NCBI GenBank assembly: GCA_946480555.1
Contig: CAMLLE010000137.1
Location: 1 to 7,491 of the forward strand
DNA: 7,491 bases
DNA from: an uncultured Verrucomicrobia subdivision 3 bacterium
GTDB taxonomy: Bacteria > Verrucomicrobiota > Verrucomicrobiae > Limisphaerales > CAMLLE01
Direction: 5' to 3'
Shown: positions 1 through 5,936 of the stretch, piece after piece
Numbering within the stretch: position 1 is the stretch's first letter
Layout: each line of letters begins with the position of its first letter
Translations under genes and position numbers: made by a program
The notes under the pieces: model-generated
The model's input: only the letters and a program-made list of their open reading frames with translations
What the model was told of the DNA's origin: nothing
Databases searched by the model: none

Positions 1-105
1 CGAATATCCGGTGAACTCGATGGAGTATTGTTCCTGGCTGTACGTCGTGCTGGCGCCGAGCACTAGCCCAAGGACGATTGCTGCCAGTTGATTTAGAGCT
101 TTCAT
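1..105 (-). CDS. Secreted protein of unknown function, N-terminal fragment
   Basis: The ATG lies at 103-105 on the minus strand and the frame stays open to the window edge, giving 35 codons. The protein begins MKALNQLAAIVLGLVLGAS and continues TTYSQEQYSIEFTGYS. This has the layout of a Sec signal peptide: a Lys at position 2, a hydrophobic core at about residues 7-18, and a small-residue cleavage region, most likely after T-Y-S before Gln24. The mature part starts QEQYSIEFTG and is too short to assign to a family. No clear ribosome binding site precedes the ATG. The gene is divergent from hisH, with about 194 bases between the two starts. Verrucomicrobial PEP-CTERM-like surface proteins often begin in a similar way, but that is only a guess. 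The existence of a secreted protein here is fairly well supported; its function is unknown. Confidence 0.6.
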   Translation of the reverse strand, partial: MKALNQLAAIVLGLVLGASTTYSQEQYSIEFTGYS

Positions 106-114
106 GGCGCGAGT

Positions 115-284
115 CTGAGCTCAGGTTGCGGAATTCTTAAATGGGGATAAATCCGCCGTCCAGATGGGGCGACGAGCCTAGGGGGAGACATTCTAAAGAG
201 GTTCACAACCCAGCGTGGCGGAGGCGCAACGAGGGCGTGCGAAACAACGGATGTTTCAATGAAATTGCGCCTGAGCTGCTCAGG
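115..284. repeat. Two related CTGAGC palindromes between divergent genes
   Basis: Positions 115-124 read CTGAGCTCAG, a perfect 10-base palindrome 10 bases upstream of the left-edge gene's ATG. Positions 270-284 hold CCTGAGC, a central T, then GCTCAGG, a perfect 15-base odd palindrome ending 15 bases before the preferred hisH start. Both share the half-site CTGAGC. Their placement next to two divergent starts would suit an operator pair, but two short palindromes could also occur by chance. If hisH really starts at 141 or 237, the second one is coding. No sigma70-like promoter was convincing in this interval. Confidence 0.25.
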
Positions 285-299
285 CCGTATGGTGCGCCG

Positions 300-920
300 G
301 TGATTGCGCTGCTTGACTATGGTTCTGGAAATCTGCGAAGCGTCCACAATGCCCTCTTGAAAGTGGGCGCGCCAGTGGAGGTCGTGCGCGATCCCGCTGG
401 ATTGGCTGCGGCGCACGCGGCAGTCCTGCCGGGCGTGGGCGCGTTTGACGACTGCATGCACGCGCTGGAAAAACAGGAACTGCTCGGCGCCACGCGCGCG
501 TTCATTCAGAGCGGCCGCCCTTTTCTTGGCATCTGCGTCGGGTATCAGGCCTTGTTTGATCGCAGCGAGGAGTTCAATAGTTGCGCTGCGGGACTTGCGG
601 TGTTCCGTGGCAACGTGGTGCGCTTTGCCGGCGTAAACGGCCTGAAAGTGCCGCAGATCGGCTGGAACCAGCTGGAATCAATCAATCCTGCGTGTCCGCT
701 TTATCGGGACATTCCGGAGGGCAGCTACGTTTACTTCGTTCACAGCTTCTTCCCCAAACCGCAGGAGAGTTCCATCGTCGCGACTCAGACCTCGTATGGC
801 GAAACTTTCGCATCGTCCGTCTGGCGCGGGAACGTGTTTGCCACGCAATTTCATCCGGAGAAAAGCCAGAACGTGGGTTTGCGATTGCTGAAGAATTTTG
901 TGGATTACGCGGGAAACTGA
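300..920 (+). CDS. hisH: Imidazole glycerol phosphate synthase subunit HisH (glutamine amidotransferase)
   Basis: HisH releases ammonia from glutamine and passes it to HisF, which makes imidazole glycerol phosphate and AICAR from PRFAR in histidine synthesis (cytoplasm). With the GTG at 300 the protein has 206 residues, the usual HisH length, and begins (M)IALLDYGSGNLRSVHNAL, as typical members do. Visible class I amidotransferase landmarks are PGVGAF at about 44-49, the nucleophile Cys79 in GICVGYQ, the VPQIGWNQL segment (often VPHMGWN in relatives), YFVHSF, and the His185/Glu187 pair in QFHPEKS. The full catalytic triad is present. The frame is open upstream to ATG 141 (259 residues) and has a GTG at 237, but the extra N-terminal residues are Arg-rich and unlike HisH, so 300 is preferred. 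No Shine-Dalgarno is evident at any of these starts. No hisF, hisA or hisB is adjacent. The function is very secure; the start is less so. Confidence 0.95.
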   Translation: MIALLDYGSGNLRSVHNALLKVGAPVEVVRDPAGLAAAHAAVLPGVGAFDDCMHALEKQELLGATRAFIQSGRPFLGICVGYQALFDRSEEFNSCAAGLAVFRGNVVRFAGVNGLKVPQIGWNQLESINPACPLYRDIPEGSYVYFVHSFFPKPQESSIVATQTSYGETFASSVWRGNVFATQFHPEKSQNVGLRLLKNFVDYAGN

Positions 921-964
921 AACTGCGATCGAGAACCACTGCCTCGACCCGGTCCCAAGCTTGA

Positions 965-1414
965 TCAGGCTTTGATCTGAAGCTCTTCCCCGTGGCGAAG
1001 CGAATAGTCCTGGGTTGATTCGTCGCGGCTGTTGTCCCCCAGAATGGACGAAAATGCCTCCCGAAGATCTTTCGGAGCGAACGGTTTGGTGACGATGTAA
1101 TCCACGCCCGGCGGCTTGTTCAACGTGCTGGCCAATCCGGAAATCATCAGGACCGGTTGTTTGGGGCGGATGGCTTTGATCGCTGCCGCAAACTGATCGC
1201 CGCGCATTCCGGGCATGGAGTAATCGGTACAGACGACATCGAACTGGCTGGACCCAAAAATGCCCAGCGCAGTATCGGCGTTATCGGCGGTGACGACGTG
1301 ATGACCGTCGAGTGCAAGAATCAACTTCAGGCATTCGACGATGTTCGGTTCATCATCTACCACCAAGAGACGCAACTTCCTTGATTTCTCTACTGGAGTA
1401 TCCATCCCGTTCAT
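965..1414 (-). CDS. Stand-alone CheY-like response regulator receiver
   Basis: This is a single-domain receiver of about 149 residues that would accept a phosphoryl group from a histidine kinase and signal through protein contacts, as no DNA-binding or enzymatic output domain is attached. Numbered from the ATG at 1414, the acidic pair is Asp20-Asp21 in LLVVDDEPN, the phospho-acceptor Asp64 lies in VVCTDYSMPGMRGDQF, the conserved Thr/Ser is Ser92 in LMISGLA, and the conserved Lys110 lies in IVTKPFAPKDL. All phosphorylation residues are therefore intact. The C-terminal tail of about 27 residues after the last helix is polar and probably disordered. A GTG at 1432 would add six residues and an ATG at 1405 would remove three; none has a good ribosome binding site. 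It converges on hisH with 44 bases between the stops. No cognate kinase is visible. Confidence 0.9.
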   Translation of the reverse strand: MNGMDTPVEKSRKLRLLVVDDEPNIVECLKLILALDGHHVVTADNADTALGIFGSSQFDVVCTDYSMPGMRGDQFAAAIKAIRPKQPVLMISGLASTLNKPPGVDYIVTKPFAPKDLREAFSSILGDNSRDESTQDYSLRHGEELQIKA

Positions 1415-1788
1415 AACTGAACCCGGAGGCACGACGCCCCGCAGCTTCGTAGGTCAATAATCGGTTGTCAAATCATTGTTAAAAACTCAATCGAATCGCT
1501 CGTTGCGACGTCTGCCAACCGGCTGCTATTCACCGATGAGCCCGTCCATTCCACGCCGTTCGGCAAATGAACACACGAAATTTTGAACCCGCTTTCGGTG
1601 ACGCTGTTCGAAACGAATCTCCGAAGAAACATTCCCGGCGCATCAATGACGGTGAATTAGGCGGATTCTCCATGCTGCTTGTGAATCTGGCTGTTGCTGC
1701 GGCTTGGACCCGTGATTACATTCCGCCTGTGCCACATGAACGCATTATCAGCTGAAACCATTCACGCGCTGAGGCGTCCTTAACGTGT
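1415..1788. other. Intergenic region between receiver and reductase, no convincing gene
   Basis: These 374 bases separate divergently transcribed genes and should hold both promoters. On the minus strand a perfect TTGACA lies at 1466-1471, but the best -10 match downstream (TACGAA, 14-base spacer) is poor, so a promoter for the receiver gene is only suggested. An A+T-richer patch at 1470-1490 (ATTGTTAAAAACTCAA) would suit a regulatory region. No good -35/-10 pair was seen for the plus-strand reductase. A 62-codon frame at 1567-1755 has no recognisable motif or start context and is not called. No hairpin terminator, RNA gene or repeat was recognised. Confidence 0.5.
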
Positions 1789-2706
1789 ATGAAACCGCAT
1801 GCCCTGAGCCGCCGTGACTTTCTCCGTACTTCCGCTTTGGCCGCTGGAACCGCCCTCGTGGCACCTTCCGTCATCCCTCGTGCGTTCGGTGCGACGGCCA
1901 AACGGACGGCGGTTGACCAGGTGCCGCTCGGCAAAACGGGGATCAAGATCAGTCGGCTCGGTATCGGGACCGGCAGTAATAATGGCCACCTGCAAACGGC
2001 CGAGGGCAAAGAGCAGTTCTGCAAGTTGATTCGCTACGCTTACGATCAGGGCATTACCTACATCGATACGGCGGAGCGTTATGCGACGTTTCCATGGATT
2101 GCGGACGCCATCAAGGGGCTCCCGCGCGAGAAGCTGTTCATCCAATCCAAGGTGCCGGGTCGTCCTGAAGACGTGCTGGGTGCCATCGACAAGCATCGCA
2201 AAGCCTTCGATACCGATTACATTGACAGCTTGTTGATTCATTGCATGACGCGGGGCAACTGGACCGACGCGGATCAGTGGAAGCGCGTGATGGACGGGTT
2301 CAACGAGGCGAAGGAGAAGAAATGGATTCTGGCGAAGGGTGTCTCGTGCCATTCGCTCTCGGCGCTGAGAGCTGCTACCACGACCGACTGGACGGAAGTG
2401 CATCTCGTGCGGATTAATCCGCAGGGTAAACACATGGACATCATCAACGGCGATTCCGGCGGCTCCACGGCCGAGATCGAGCCGGTGGTGGCGGAGATCG
2501 AATCCATGCACCAGAAAGGGCGCGGCGTCATCGGAATGAAGATTTTTGGCAATGGCGATTTCCGCGATCCTGCCGAGCGCGAAAAATCCATCCGTTACGC
2601 GATGAGTCGGAAGGATATTGACTCGATTGTCATCGGGTTCACCACGCCGGCCGAGATCGACGAAGCCATAACGCGGATCAACAACGCGCTCGCGGAAGCG
2701 GCTTGA
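1789..2706 (+). CDS. Tat-exported aldo/keto reductase
   Basis: The 305-residue protein starts with a twin-arginine signal: SRRDFLR at 7-13, a hydrophobic stretch about 15-29, and a likely cleavage site near AFGA (32-35). The rest is an aldo/keto reductase barrel, an NAD(P)H-dependent carbonyl reductase family. It opens with VPLGKTGIKISRLGIGTG (45-62). The family's catalytic tetrad is present: Asp93 and Tyr98 in YIDTAERYATF, Lys121 in IQSKVPG, and His151 in LLIHCM. The KGVSCHSL segment (183-190) replaces the GxSN strand of many relatives. VIGFTTPAEIDEA near 281-293 matches the C-terminal cofactor-binding strand and helix. There is no C-terminal ferredoxin-like cysteine cluster. Tat export implies folding, probably with cofactor bound, before transport. 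The substrate cannot be read from sequence. The ATG at 1789 puts the arginine pair at the normal distance from the N-terminus; only a weak GAGG lies about 15 bases upstream. It is transcribed alone and converges on the next minus-strand gene. Confidence 0.92.
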   Translation: MKPHALSRRDFLRTSALAAGTALVAPSVIPRAFGATAKRTAVDQVPLGKTGIKISRLGIGTGSNNGHLQTAEGKEQFCKLIRYAYDQGITYIDTAERYATFPWIADAIKGLPREKLFIQSKVPGRPEDVLGAIDKHRKAFDTDYIDSLLIHCMTRGNWTDADQWKRVMDGFNEAKEKKWILAKGVSCHSLSALRAATTTDWTEVHLVRINPQGKHMDIINGDSGGSTAEIEPVVAEIESMHQKGRGVIGMKIFGNGDFRDPAEREKSIRYAMSRKDIDSIVIGFTTPAEIDEAITRINNALAEAA

Positions 2707-2715
2707 TTCGGCCTG

Positions 2716-2730
2716 TCCGCTGCGGGCGGA
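2716..2730. terminator. Possible short bidirectional terminator hairpin
   Basis: TCCGC (2716-2720), a five-base loop TGCGG, and GCGGA (2726-2730) form a perfect 5-base-pair stem in the 32-base gap between two convergent stop codons, followed on the plus strand by ATTATCCTT. The position is right for a shared terminator, but the stem is short and there is no real U-tract on either strand, so this is a weak call. Confidence 0.25.
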
Positions 2731-2738
2731 ATTATCCT

Positions 2739-3350
2739 TCAATGCGGCAACGCCCTGTCCACCGGCTCTTGCTGGCCGGGAGGCAGGGTGCCCAGTTTGA
2801 ATTTCTCAGGCTCACGGACGATTGGAATTCGGCCGCCAAAATACATCTGGCGAATCACAAATACCGTCAGCAGCAGAAGAAGAAGAATTCCAATGCGAAT
2901 CAGGAGCTCATTGCGCGGAAGTGTGGCTCGCGCGGGCTTCTTCAGCGCTTCCGTCTCTGATTCCTCAGCCGGCATGGGGGGTGTTGGTTCATTGCCTTGC
3001 GCAAACAATGTGGGCCACTCAATTTCTGGATGCCGCAGAAAATGGACGCGATAGTTGGTGGCTGAGCAGCGGGGATTGACGCAATGCCCGTTGCGCAATC
3101 GCTTCAGCCAATCGGTGTCATCCGTGCTTGGCACCTGTGCCAGGCGCAACAGGTCGGATCCGGCAACTTCGACTTCGCAACGAACACATTCTGCGCGGAG
3201 CGCCATTCCGAGCGGCAGGGCGGCGCCCCGTTCCTGAGCCAGTCGCTCCGACGCCACTTCCAAGGCGTCGATCAGCCGTTCCAGCCGGCTGATTTTCTCC
3301 TCCCGCGTGAAGGAAATCTCAGCCCTTTTTTCGGCTTCAGGATTTTTCAT
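2739..3350 (-). CDS. Single-pass membrane protein with putative zinc ribbon
   Basis: This 203-residue protein is not recognised as a named family. Residues about 13-41 are rich in Glu, Arg and Leu with helical spacing ([20 protein letters not shown]) and could form a coiled coil. Cys55-x2-Cys58 (CVRC) and Cys90-x4-Cys95 (CVNPRC) are spaced like a split treble-clef or zinc-ribbon site; His89, His103 and His107 lie close by. A Pro/Glu-rich linker at about 120-135 leads to one hydrophobic segment at about 149-166 ([18 protein letters not shown]). Positive residues just before it (Lys137, Lys138, Arg141, Arg146) suggest the cysteine part is cytoplasmic and the 37-residue tail outside. Its ATG overlaps the upstream pseudopilin stop by four bases (ATGA), so the two are co-transcribed and probably translationally coupled. 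A role in assembling, anchoring or regulating that pilin-like protein is inference only. Confidence 0.75.
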   Translation of the reverse strand: MKNPEAEKRAEISFTREEKISRLERLIDALEVASERLAQERGAALPLGMALRAECVRCEVEVAGSDLLRLAQVPSTDDTDWLKRLRNGHCVNPRCSATNYRVHFLRHPEIEWPTLFAQGNEPTPPMPAEESETEALKKPARATLPRNELLIRIGILLLLLLTVFVIRQMYFGGRIPIVREPEKFKLGTLPPGQQEPVDRALPH

Positions 3351-4183
3351 TCAGTGACAGGCTCGGGAACTGGTTTATACCAGACCCAGTCCTTGGTTTC
3401 TTCAAACGGATAATAGGGATCCGTTTGCAGCGATTTGGAGAAATTCAAAAACTGGCTGTGACCATCGGCAAACAGTACCGGCGAGTAGAACAAGGAAGGC
3501 GCAATGCGGGGATCTTGGAACACAGTCCGTCCGCGATTGCGATGCCATTGATACCACGTGGGGTCAAACAGCGGTGAGGGATCGTGGCAAACCTGCGGCT
3601 TCGCGGGCGGCTCGTGAAAAAGAATGAAGCGTGCGGGATCCGGAAGCCAATCTTCCGATTTTCCCGCGAGCGTTCCCGCAATGGGACGTCGTGTCGACGG
3701 AATGGGAATACCGACGGGATTGCCGAGGTTCAATTCGTAGCTGAACCCTCGGGTTTCCCAGCAAGATGGAAACAGCGTTGTCGTCGGGTGTTCGTGACAG
3801 TGCTCGCTGATTTTTCCCTTGTCCATCGGGCACCGGAAAACTTTCGAATCGCCGAGGTAATAAAATAGTTCGCGTGAGCGCGCCGAACCATGGTTCGTCA
3901 TCAGGCAGCCAGGCAAGGGATCGCATCCGCCGCTGGTCATTGCGAACTTGAGGCTGTTGTCGTCCCAAAGCATTCGTGAGCCGATCCCGATCTGTGGGAG
4001 ATTGCTGATGCATTGAGTTTCTCTCGCGCGTTCCTTTCCGCGCGCCAGGCTGGGCAGAAGCATGCTCGCCAGGATTCCAATGATGGCGATGACCACCAGC
4101 AACTCAATCAAAGTGAAGGCGGCGCAGTGAAGACTCCTGGTGGCACTGCCGCCCTCCAAACGGACGGTGTTCTGAACTTTCAT
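3347..4183 (-). CDS. Type II secretion/type IV pilin-like protein with prepilin N-terminal methylation motif
   Basis: The 278-residue protein has a 22-residue leader, then the prepilin peptidase motif A22|FTLIELL with Glu27 at mature position +5, and the hydrophobic helix [18 protein letters not shown] (30-47). A prepilin peptidase should cut after Ala22 and methylate Phe23. The C-terminal part is of the kind abundant in Verrucomicrobiota and Planctomycetota: VFRCPMDKG (115-123), [13 protein letters not shown] (185-197), and an LFADGH strand (237-242) followed by [18 protein letters not shown]. Many cysteines are present outside the helix. Such proteins occur in many copies without adjacent secretion genes; their exact job is not established. 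The start is supported by a GAAAAGGAA ribosome binding site at 4188-4196, about five bases before the ATG, and by a promoter at 4215-4242. It heads a two-gene operon with the zinc-ribbon membrane protein and is divergent from the DUF2911 genes. Confidence 0.92.
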   Translation of the reverse strand: MKVQNTVRLEGGSATRSLHCAAFTLIELLVVIAIIGILASMLLPSLARGKERARETQCISNLPQIGIGSRMLWDDNSLKFAMTSGGCDPLPGCLMTNHGSARSRELFYYLGDSKVFRCPMDKGKISEHCHEHPTTTLFPSCWETRGFSYELNLGNPVGIPIPSTRRPIAGTLAGKSEDWLPDPARFILFHEPPAKPQVCHDPSPLFDPTWYQWHRNRGRTVFQDPRIAPSLFYSPVLFADGHSQFLNFSKSLQTDPYYPFEETKDWVWYKPVPEPVTE

Positions 4184-4214
4184 GGTATTCCTTTTCTACG
4201 GCCACCTGCGGGCC

Positions 4215-4242
4215 AGAATAGAAGTCCATGCCGGTTTGTCAA
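4215..4242 (-). promoter_or_regulatory. Sigma70-like promoter of the pseudopilin operon
   Basis: Read on the minus strand, a perfect TTGACA (-35) at 4242-4237 is followed after 16 bases by TATTCT (-10; 4 of 6 matches to TATAAT) at 4220-4215. Transcription would start near 4208, leaving a leader of about 25 bases that contains the GAAAAGGAA ribosome binding site just before the ATG at 4183. Spacing and position both fit. On the plus strand the same bases read TTGTCA (4236-4241) and could pair with TGTAAC (4261-4266, 19-base spacer) to serve the DUF2911 genes, a much weaker match. Confidence 0.45.
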
Positions 4243-4320
4243 TTTCACCCCTTCGCTTTCTGTAACCAAGGGTTCAGTTCGGTGCTCCTAGTGGAAATCA
4301 CAACATCAACCCACATGCCG

Positions 4321-4869
4321 ATGAACTATTTAAAATCCATCCTCCTTGGCACAGCCATGGCACTGCTAACCATCAACGCATCTGCCCAGCAAAAACGCGT
4401 CAGCCCGCCGGATGTCACCGGCGCCGTGATCGATGGCAATCGCGTCACGGTTTACTATGCCCGTCCTTCCATCAAGAGCCCGCGCGGGGGCGAAGATCGC
4501 AAGATTTGGGGCGGCCTTGTCCCATACGGCAAAGTGTGGCGCCTCGGCGCGAATGAAGCCACGTTGCTGACCACGCAGAAGCCGCTCGTGTTTGGCGAAA
4601 CGACCGTTCCCGCCGGCGCTTACACGCTGTTCCTCCTGCCGCAGGAAGACGGTTCGACCAAGCTGATCATCAACAAGCAGATTGGGCAATGGGGCGTGCA
4701 GTATGACGAGAAGCAGGATCTGGCGCGTATCGACCTGAAAAAGGAAACGCTCGAGAAGCCGGTGGAACAATTCACAATGGCGATTGAGCGAAATCCGGCC
4801 GGCGGCGGTCTGTTGAAGGTGTCGTGGGAAAACGCACAATTTTCCACGCCATTTGCAGTTCAGAAATAA
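4321..4869 (+). CDS. Secreted DUF2911 family protein (short paralogue)
   Basis: From the ATG at 4321 this is 182 residues: signal peptide MNYLKSILLGTAMALLTINA with likely cleavage after SAQ or nearby (about 22-24), then one DUF2911 domain. Family landmarks are VTVYYARPSIKSP (42-54), RKIWGGLVPYGKVWRLGANEAT (60-81), VPAGAYTLFLLP (96-107), KLIINKQIGQWG (114-125) and a final LLKVSWENAQFSTPF strand. The family's function is unknown; members are exported beta-rich proteins of Bacteroidota, Verrucomicrobiota and relatives. Compared with its downstream neighbour it carries a short insertion (SPRGGED region, 53-59) between the RPS and RKI motifs. An in-frame ATG at 4315 would add only Met-Pro. A longer frame from 4228 would bury the signal peptide and is rejected. 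The next gene follows after 26 bases, so the pair is probably one transcript. Confidence 0.88.
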   Translation: MNYLKSILLGTAMALLTINASAQQKRVSPPDVTGAVIDGNRVTVYYARPSIKSPRGGEDRKIWGGLVPYGKVWRLGANEATLLTTQKPLVFGETTVPAGAYTLFLLPQEDGSTKLIINKQIGQWGVQYDEKQDLARIDLKKETLEKPVEQFTMAIERNPAGGGLLKVSWENAQFSTPFAVQK

Positions 4870-4895
4870 TGGGTAACAATACGCGCACGAATCCT

Positions 4896-5753
4896 ATGAA
4901 AACAAAACTGTTCCTGTCTTGTCTCCTGCTCGCCGGAGCTGGAATGCTTGCCCTCAATGCCACCGCGCAGCAACCGCCGCGCGTTGAATTCCCCGCTGCC
5001 AGCCCAACCCCGACGCTCAAGCAGCGCGTCGGTCTAACGGACATCGAAATCGTTTATTCCCGGCCAAGCGTCAAAGGACGCAAGATCTTCGGCGGCCTGG
5101 TTTCCAATGGCGAGGTCTGGCGCACGGGCGCGAACAACGCCACCACCATCAGCTTCAGCACGCCCGTCAAAATCAATGGCACGGACGTGCCCGCAGGAAA
5201 ATATGGCCTGTTCACCATCCCTGGCGAAAACGAGTGGACGATCATTATCAGCAAGGGTTCGCAGCAATGGGGCTCGTATCGCTACAGCGACAAGGACGAC
5301 CTGGTTCGCGTGAAAGCCAAGCCGGAGAAGCTCGCGGACGCAATCGAGACATTCACGATCGACATCAATGATTTGCGCGACGATTCCGCCACGCTGAACT
5401 TGATTTGGGAAAAGACTCGCGTTCCGGTGAAGCTGCAAGTCGATCTCAGCAAGCTGAAGGCGCAGATCGAACAGGTCATGGCCGCGAGCGGTGGCCAGAA
5501 ACCCTACTTCCAGGCGGCCGCATTTTATCACGATCACAACATCGACATGAAGAAGGCGAAGGAATGGGTCGACGCCGCTGTGGCTGAGCGCGAAGCCTTC
5601 TACATCGTTCATCTTAAAGCCAAAATCCTTGCCAAGCTCGGCGACAAGGAAGGCGCCATTGCTGCCGCGAAGCGTTCCACTGAACTGGCCAAGGAAGCCA
5701 AGGACAGCGGCTACGTGAAGTTGAACGAAGACCTGATCGCCAGCCTCAAGTAA
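4896..5753 (+). CDS. Secreted DUF2911 family protein with C-terminal TPR-like helical tail
   Basis: The 285-residue product begins with a signal peptide, MKTKLFLSCLLLAGAGMLAL, probably cut near NATAQ (21-25). The DUF2911 domain spans about 35-180: IEIVYSRPSVKGRKIFGG (50-67), VSNGEVWRTGANNATTI (69-85), VPAGKYGLFTIPGENEW (98-114), SQQWGSY (122-128) and LIWEKTRVPVKL (169-180). A second part at about 185-285 is almost entirely helical; its AKEWVDAAVAERE and KAKILAKLGDKEGAIAAAKRSTELAKEA segments (about 221-268) look like a TPR hairpin (LGDKEGAI is TPR-like). This could bind a partner, but that is inference. The upstream paralogue lacks the tail. The start at 4896 gives the cleanest signal peptide. 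An ATG at 4869, overlapping the previous stop as TAATG, would lengthen the n-region by nine residues and cannot be excluded. Palindromes beginning 18 bases after the stop may end the transcript. Confidence 0.88.
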   Translation: MKTKLFLSCLLLAGAGMLALNATAQQPPRVEFPAASPTPTLKQRVGLTDIEIVYSRPSVKGRKIFGGLVSNGEVWRTGANNATTISFSTPVKINGTDVPAGKYGLFTIPGENEWTIIISKGSQQWGSYRYSDKDDLVRVKAKPEKLADAIETFTIDINDLRDDSATLNLIWEKTRVPVKLQVDLSKLKAQIEQVMAASGGQKPYFQAAAFYHDHNIDMKKAKEWVDAAVAEREAFYIVHLKAKILAKLGDKEGAIAAAKRSTELAKEAKDSGYVKLNEDLIASLK

Positions 5754-5770
5754 AGGCCCACCTCGTTGTA

Positions 5771-5792
5771 GGGCAGGCTTTCCAGCCTGCCC
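5771..5792. repeat. Intergenic palindrome 1 (9-base arms, 4-base loop)
   Basis: The left arm GGGCAGGCT and its exact reverse complement AGCCTGCCC flank the loop TTCC. It is preceded by TGTA and starts 18 bases after the DUF2911 stop codon. It shares the inner core GGCT-loop-AGCC with palindrome 2, three bases downstream. As RNA it would be a very stable hairpin. Confidence 0.85.
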
Positions 5793-5795
5793 GTT

Positions 5796-5817
5796 CACCG
5801 GGCTTTCGAGCCCGGTG
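5796..5817. repeat. Intergenic palindrome 2, possible terminator
   Basis: The left arm CACCGGGCT and the right arm AGCCCGGTG flank the loop TTCG. It follows palindrome 1 after GTT. On the plus strand the stem is followed by TGTTTTCC, so together with palindrome 1 it could act as a rho-independent terminator for the DUF2911 pair. The short, interrupted T-tract makes this uncertain. Relative to palindrome 1, eight stem bases differ and every change is matched on the opposite arm. Confidence 0.85.
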
Positions 5818-5894
5818 TTTTCCAGATGCACATTCCAGATTGCCGTGAGTTGTTCGGTGAATCTCTGCGGTTTCTTCGAACCGGCATAGAGTTT

Positions 5895-5916
5895 GGGCTG
5901 CGCGGCAGCGCAGCCC
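5895..5916. repeat. Intergenic palindrome 3 (9-base arms, 4-base loop)
   Basis: The left arm GGGCTGCGC and the right arm GCGCAGCCC flank the loop GGCA. It lies 59 bases upstream of the preferred PIG-L start. It nearly equals the reverse complement of palindrome 4, from which it differs by two compensated base pairs. Confidence 0.85.
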
Positions 5917-5936
5917 CGCCGTTGTTGCCGTTGGTA

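Noticed and set aside
102..461. A 119-codon minus-strand frame overlapping hisH
   Set aside because: It is antisense to the HisH core and its 3' end overlaps the start of the secreted left-edge gene, which has a clear signal peptide in another frame.
929..947. TCGAG...CTCGA hairpin between the hisH and receiver stop codons as a terminator
   Set aside because: The stem is only 5 base pairs with a 9-base loop and no T-tract on either strand.
1567..1755. A 62-codon plus-strand frame between the receiver and the reductase
   Set aside because: There is no ribosome binding site, motif or credible signal peptide, and the composition is not like neighbouring proteins. A weak hydrophobic patch is insufficient support.
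1780..2742. A 320-codon open frame on the minus strand
   Set aside because: It is the antisense shadow of the aldo/keto reductase; its Arg/His-rich composition and lack of motifs argue against coding.
5820..5840. Direct repeat of TTCCAGAT separated by five bases between palindromes 2 and 3
   Set aside because: Only eight bases occur twice, with no further copies; this is easily chance, and no insertion lies between them.
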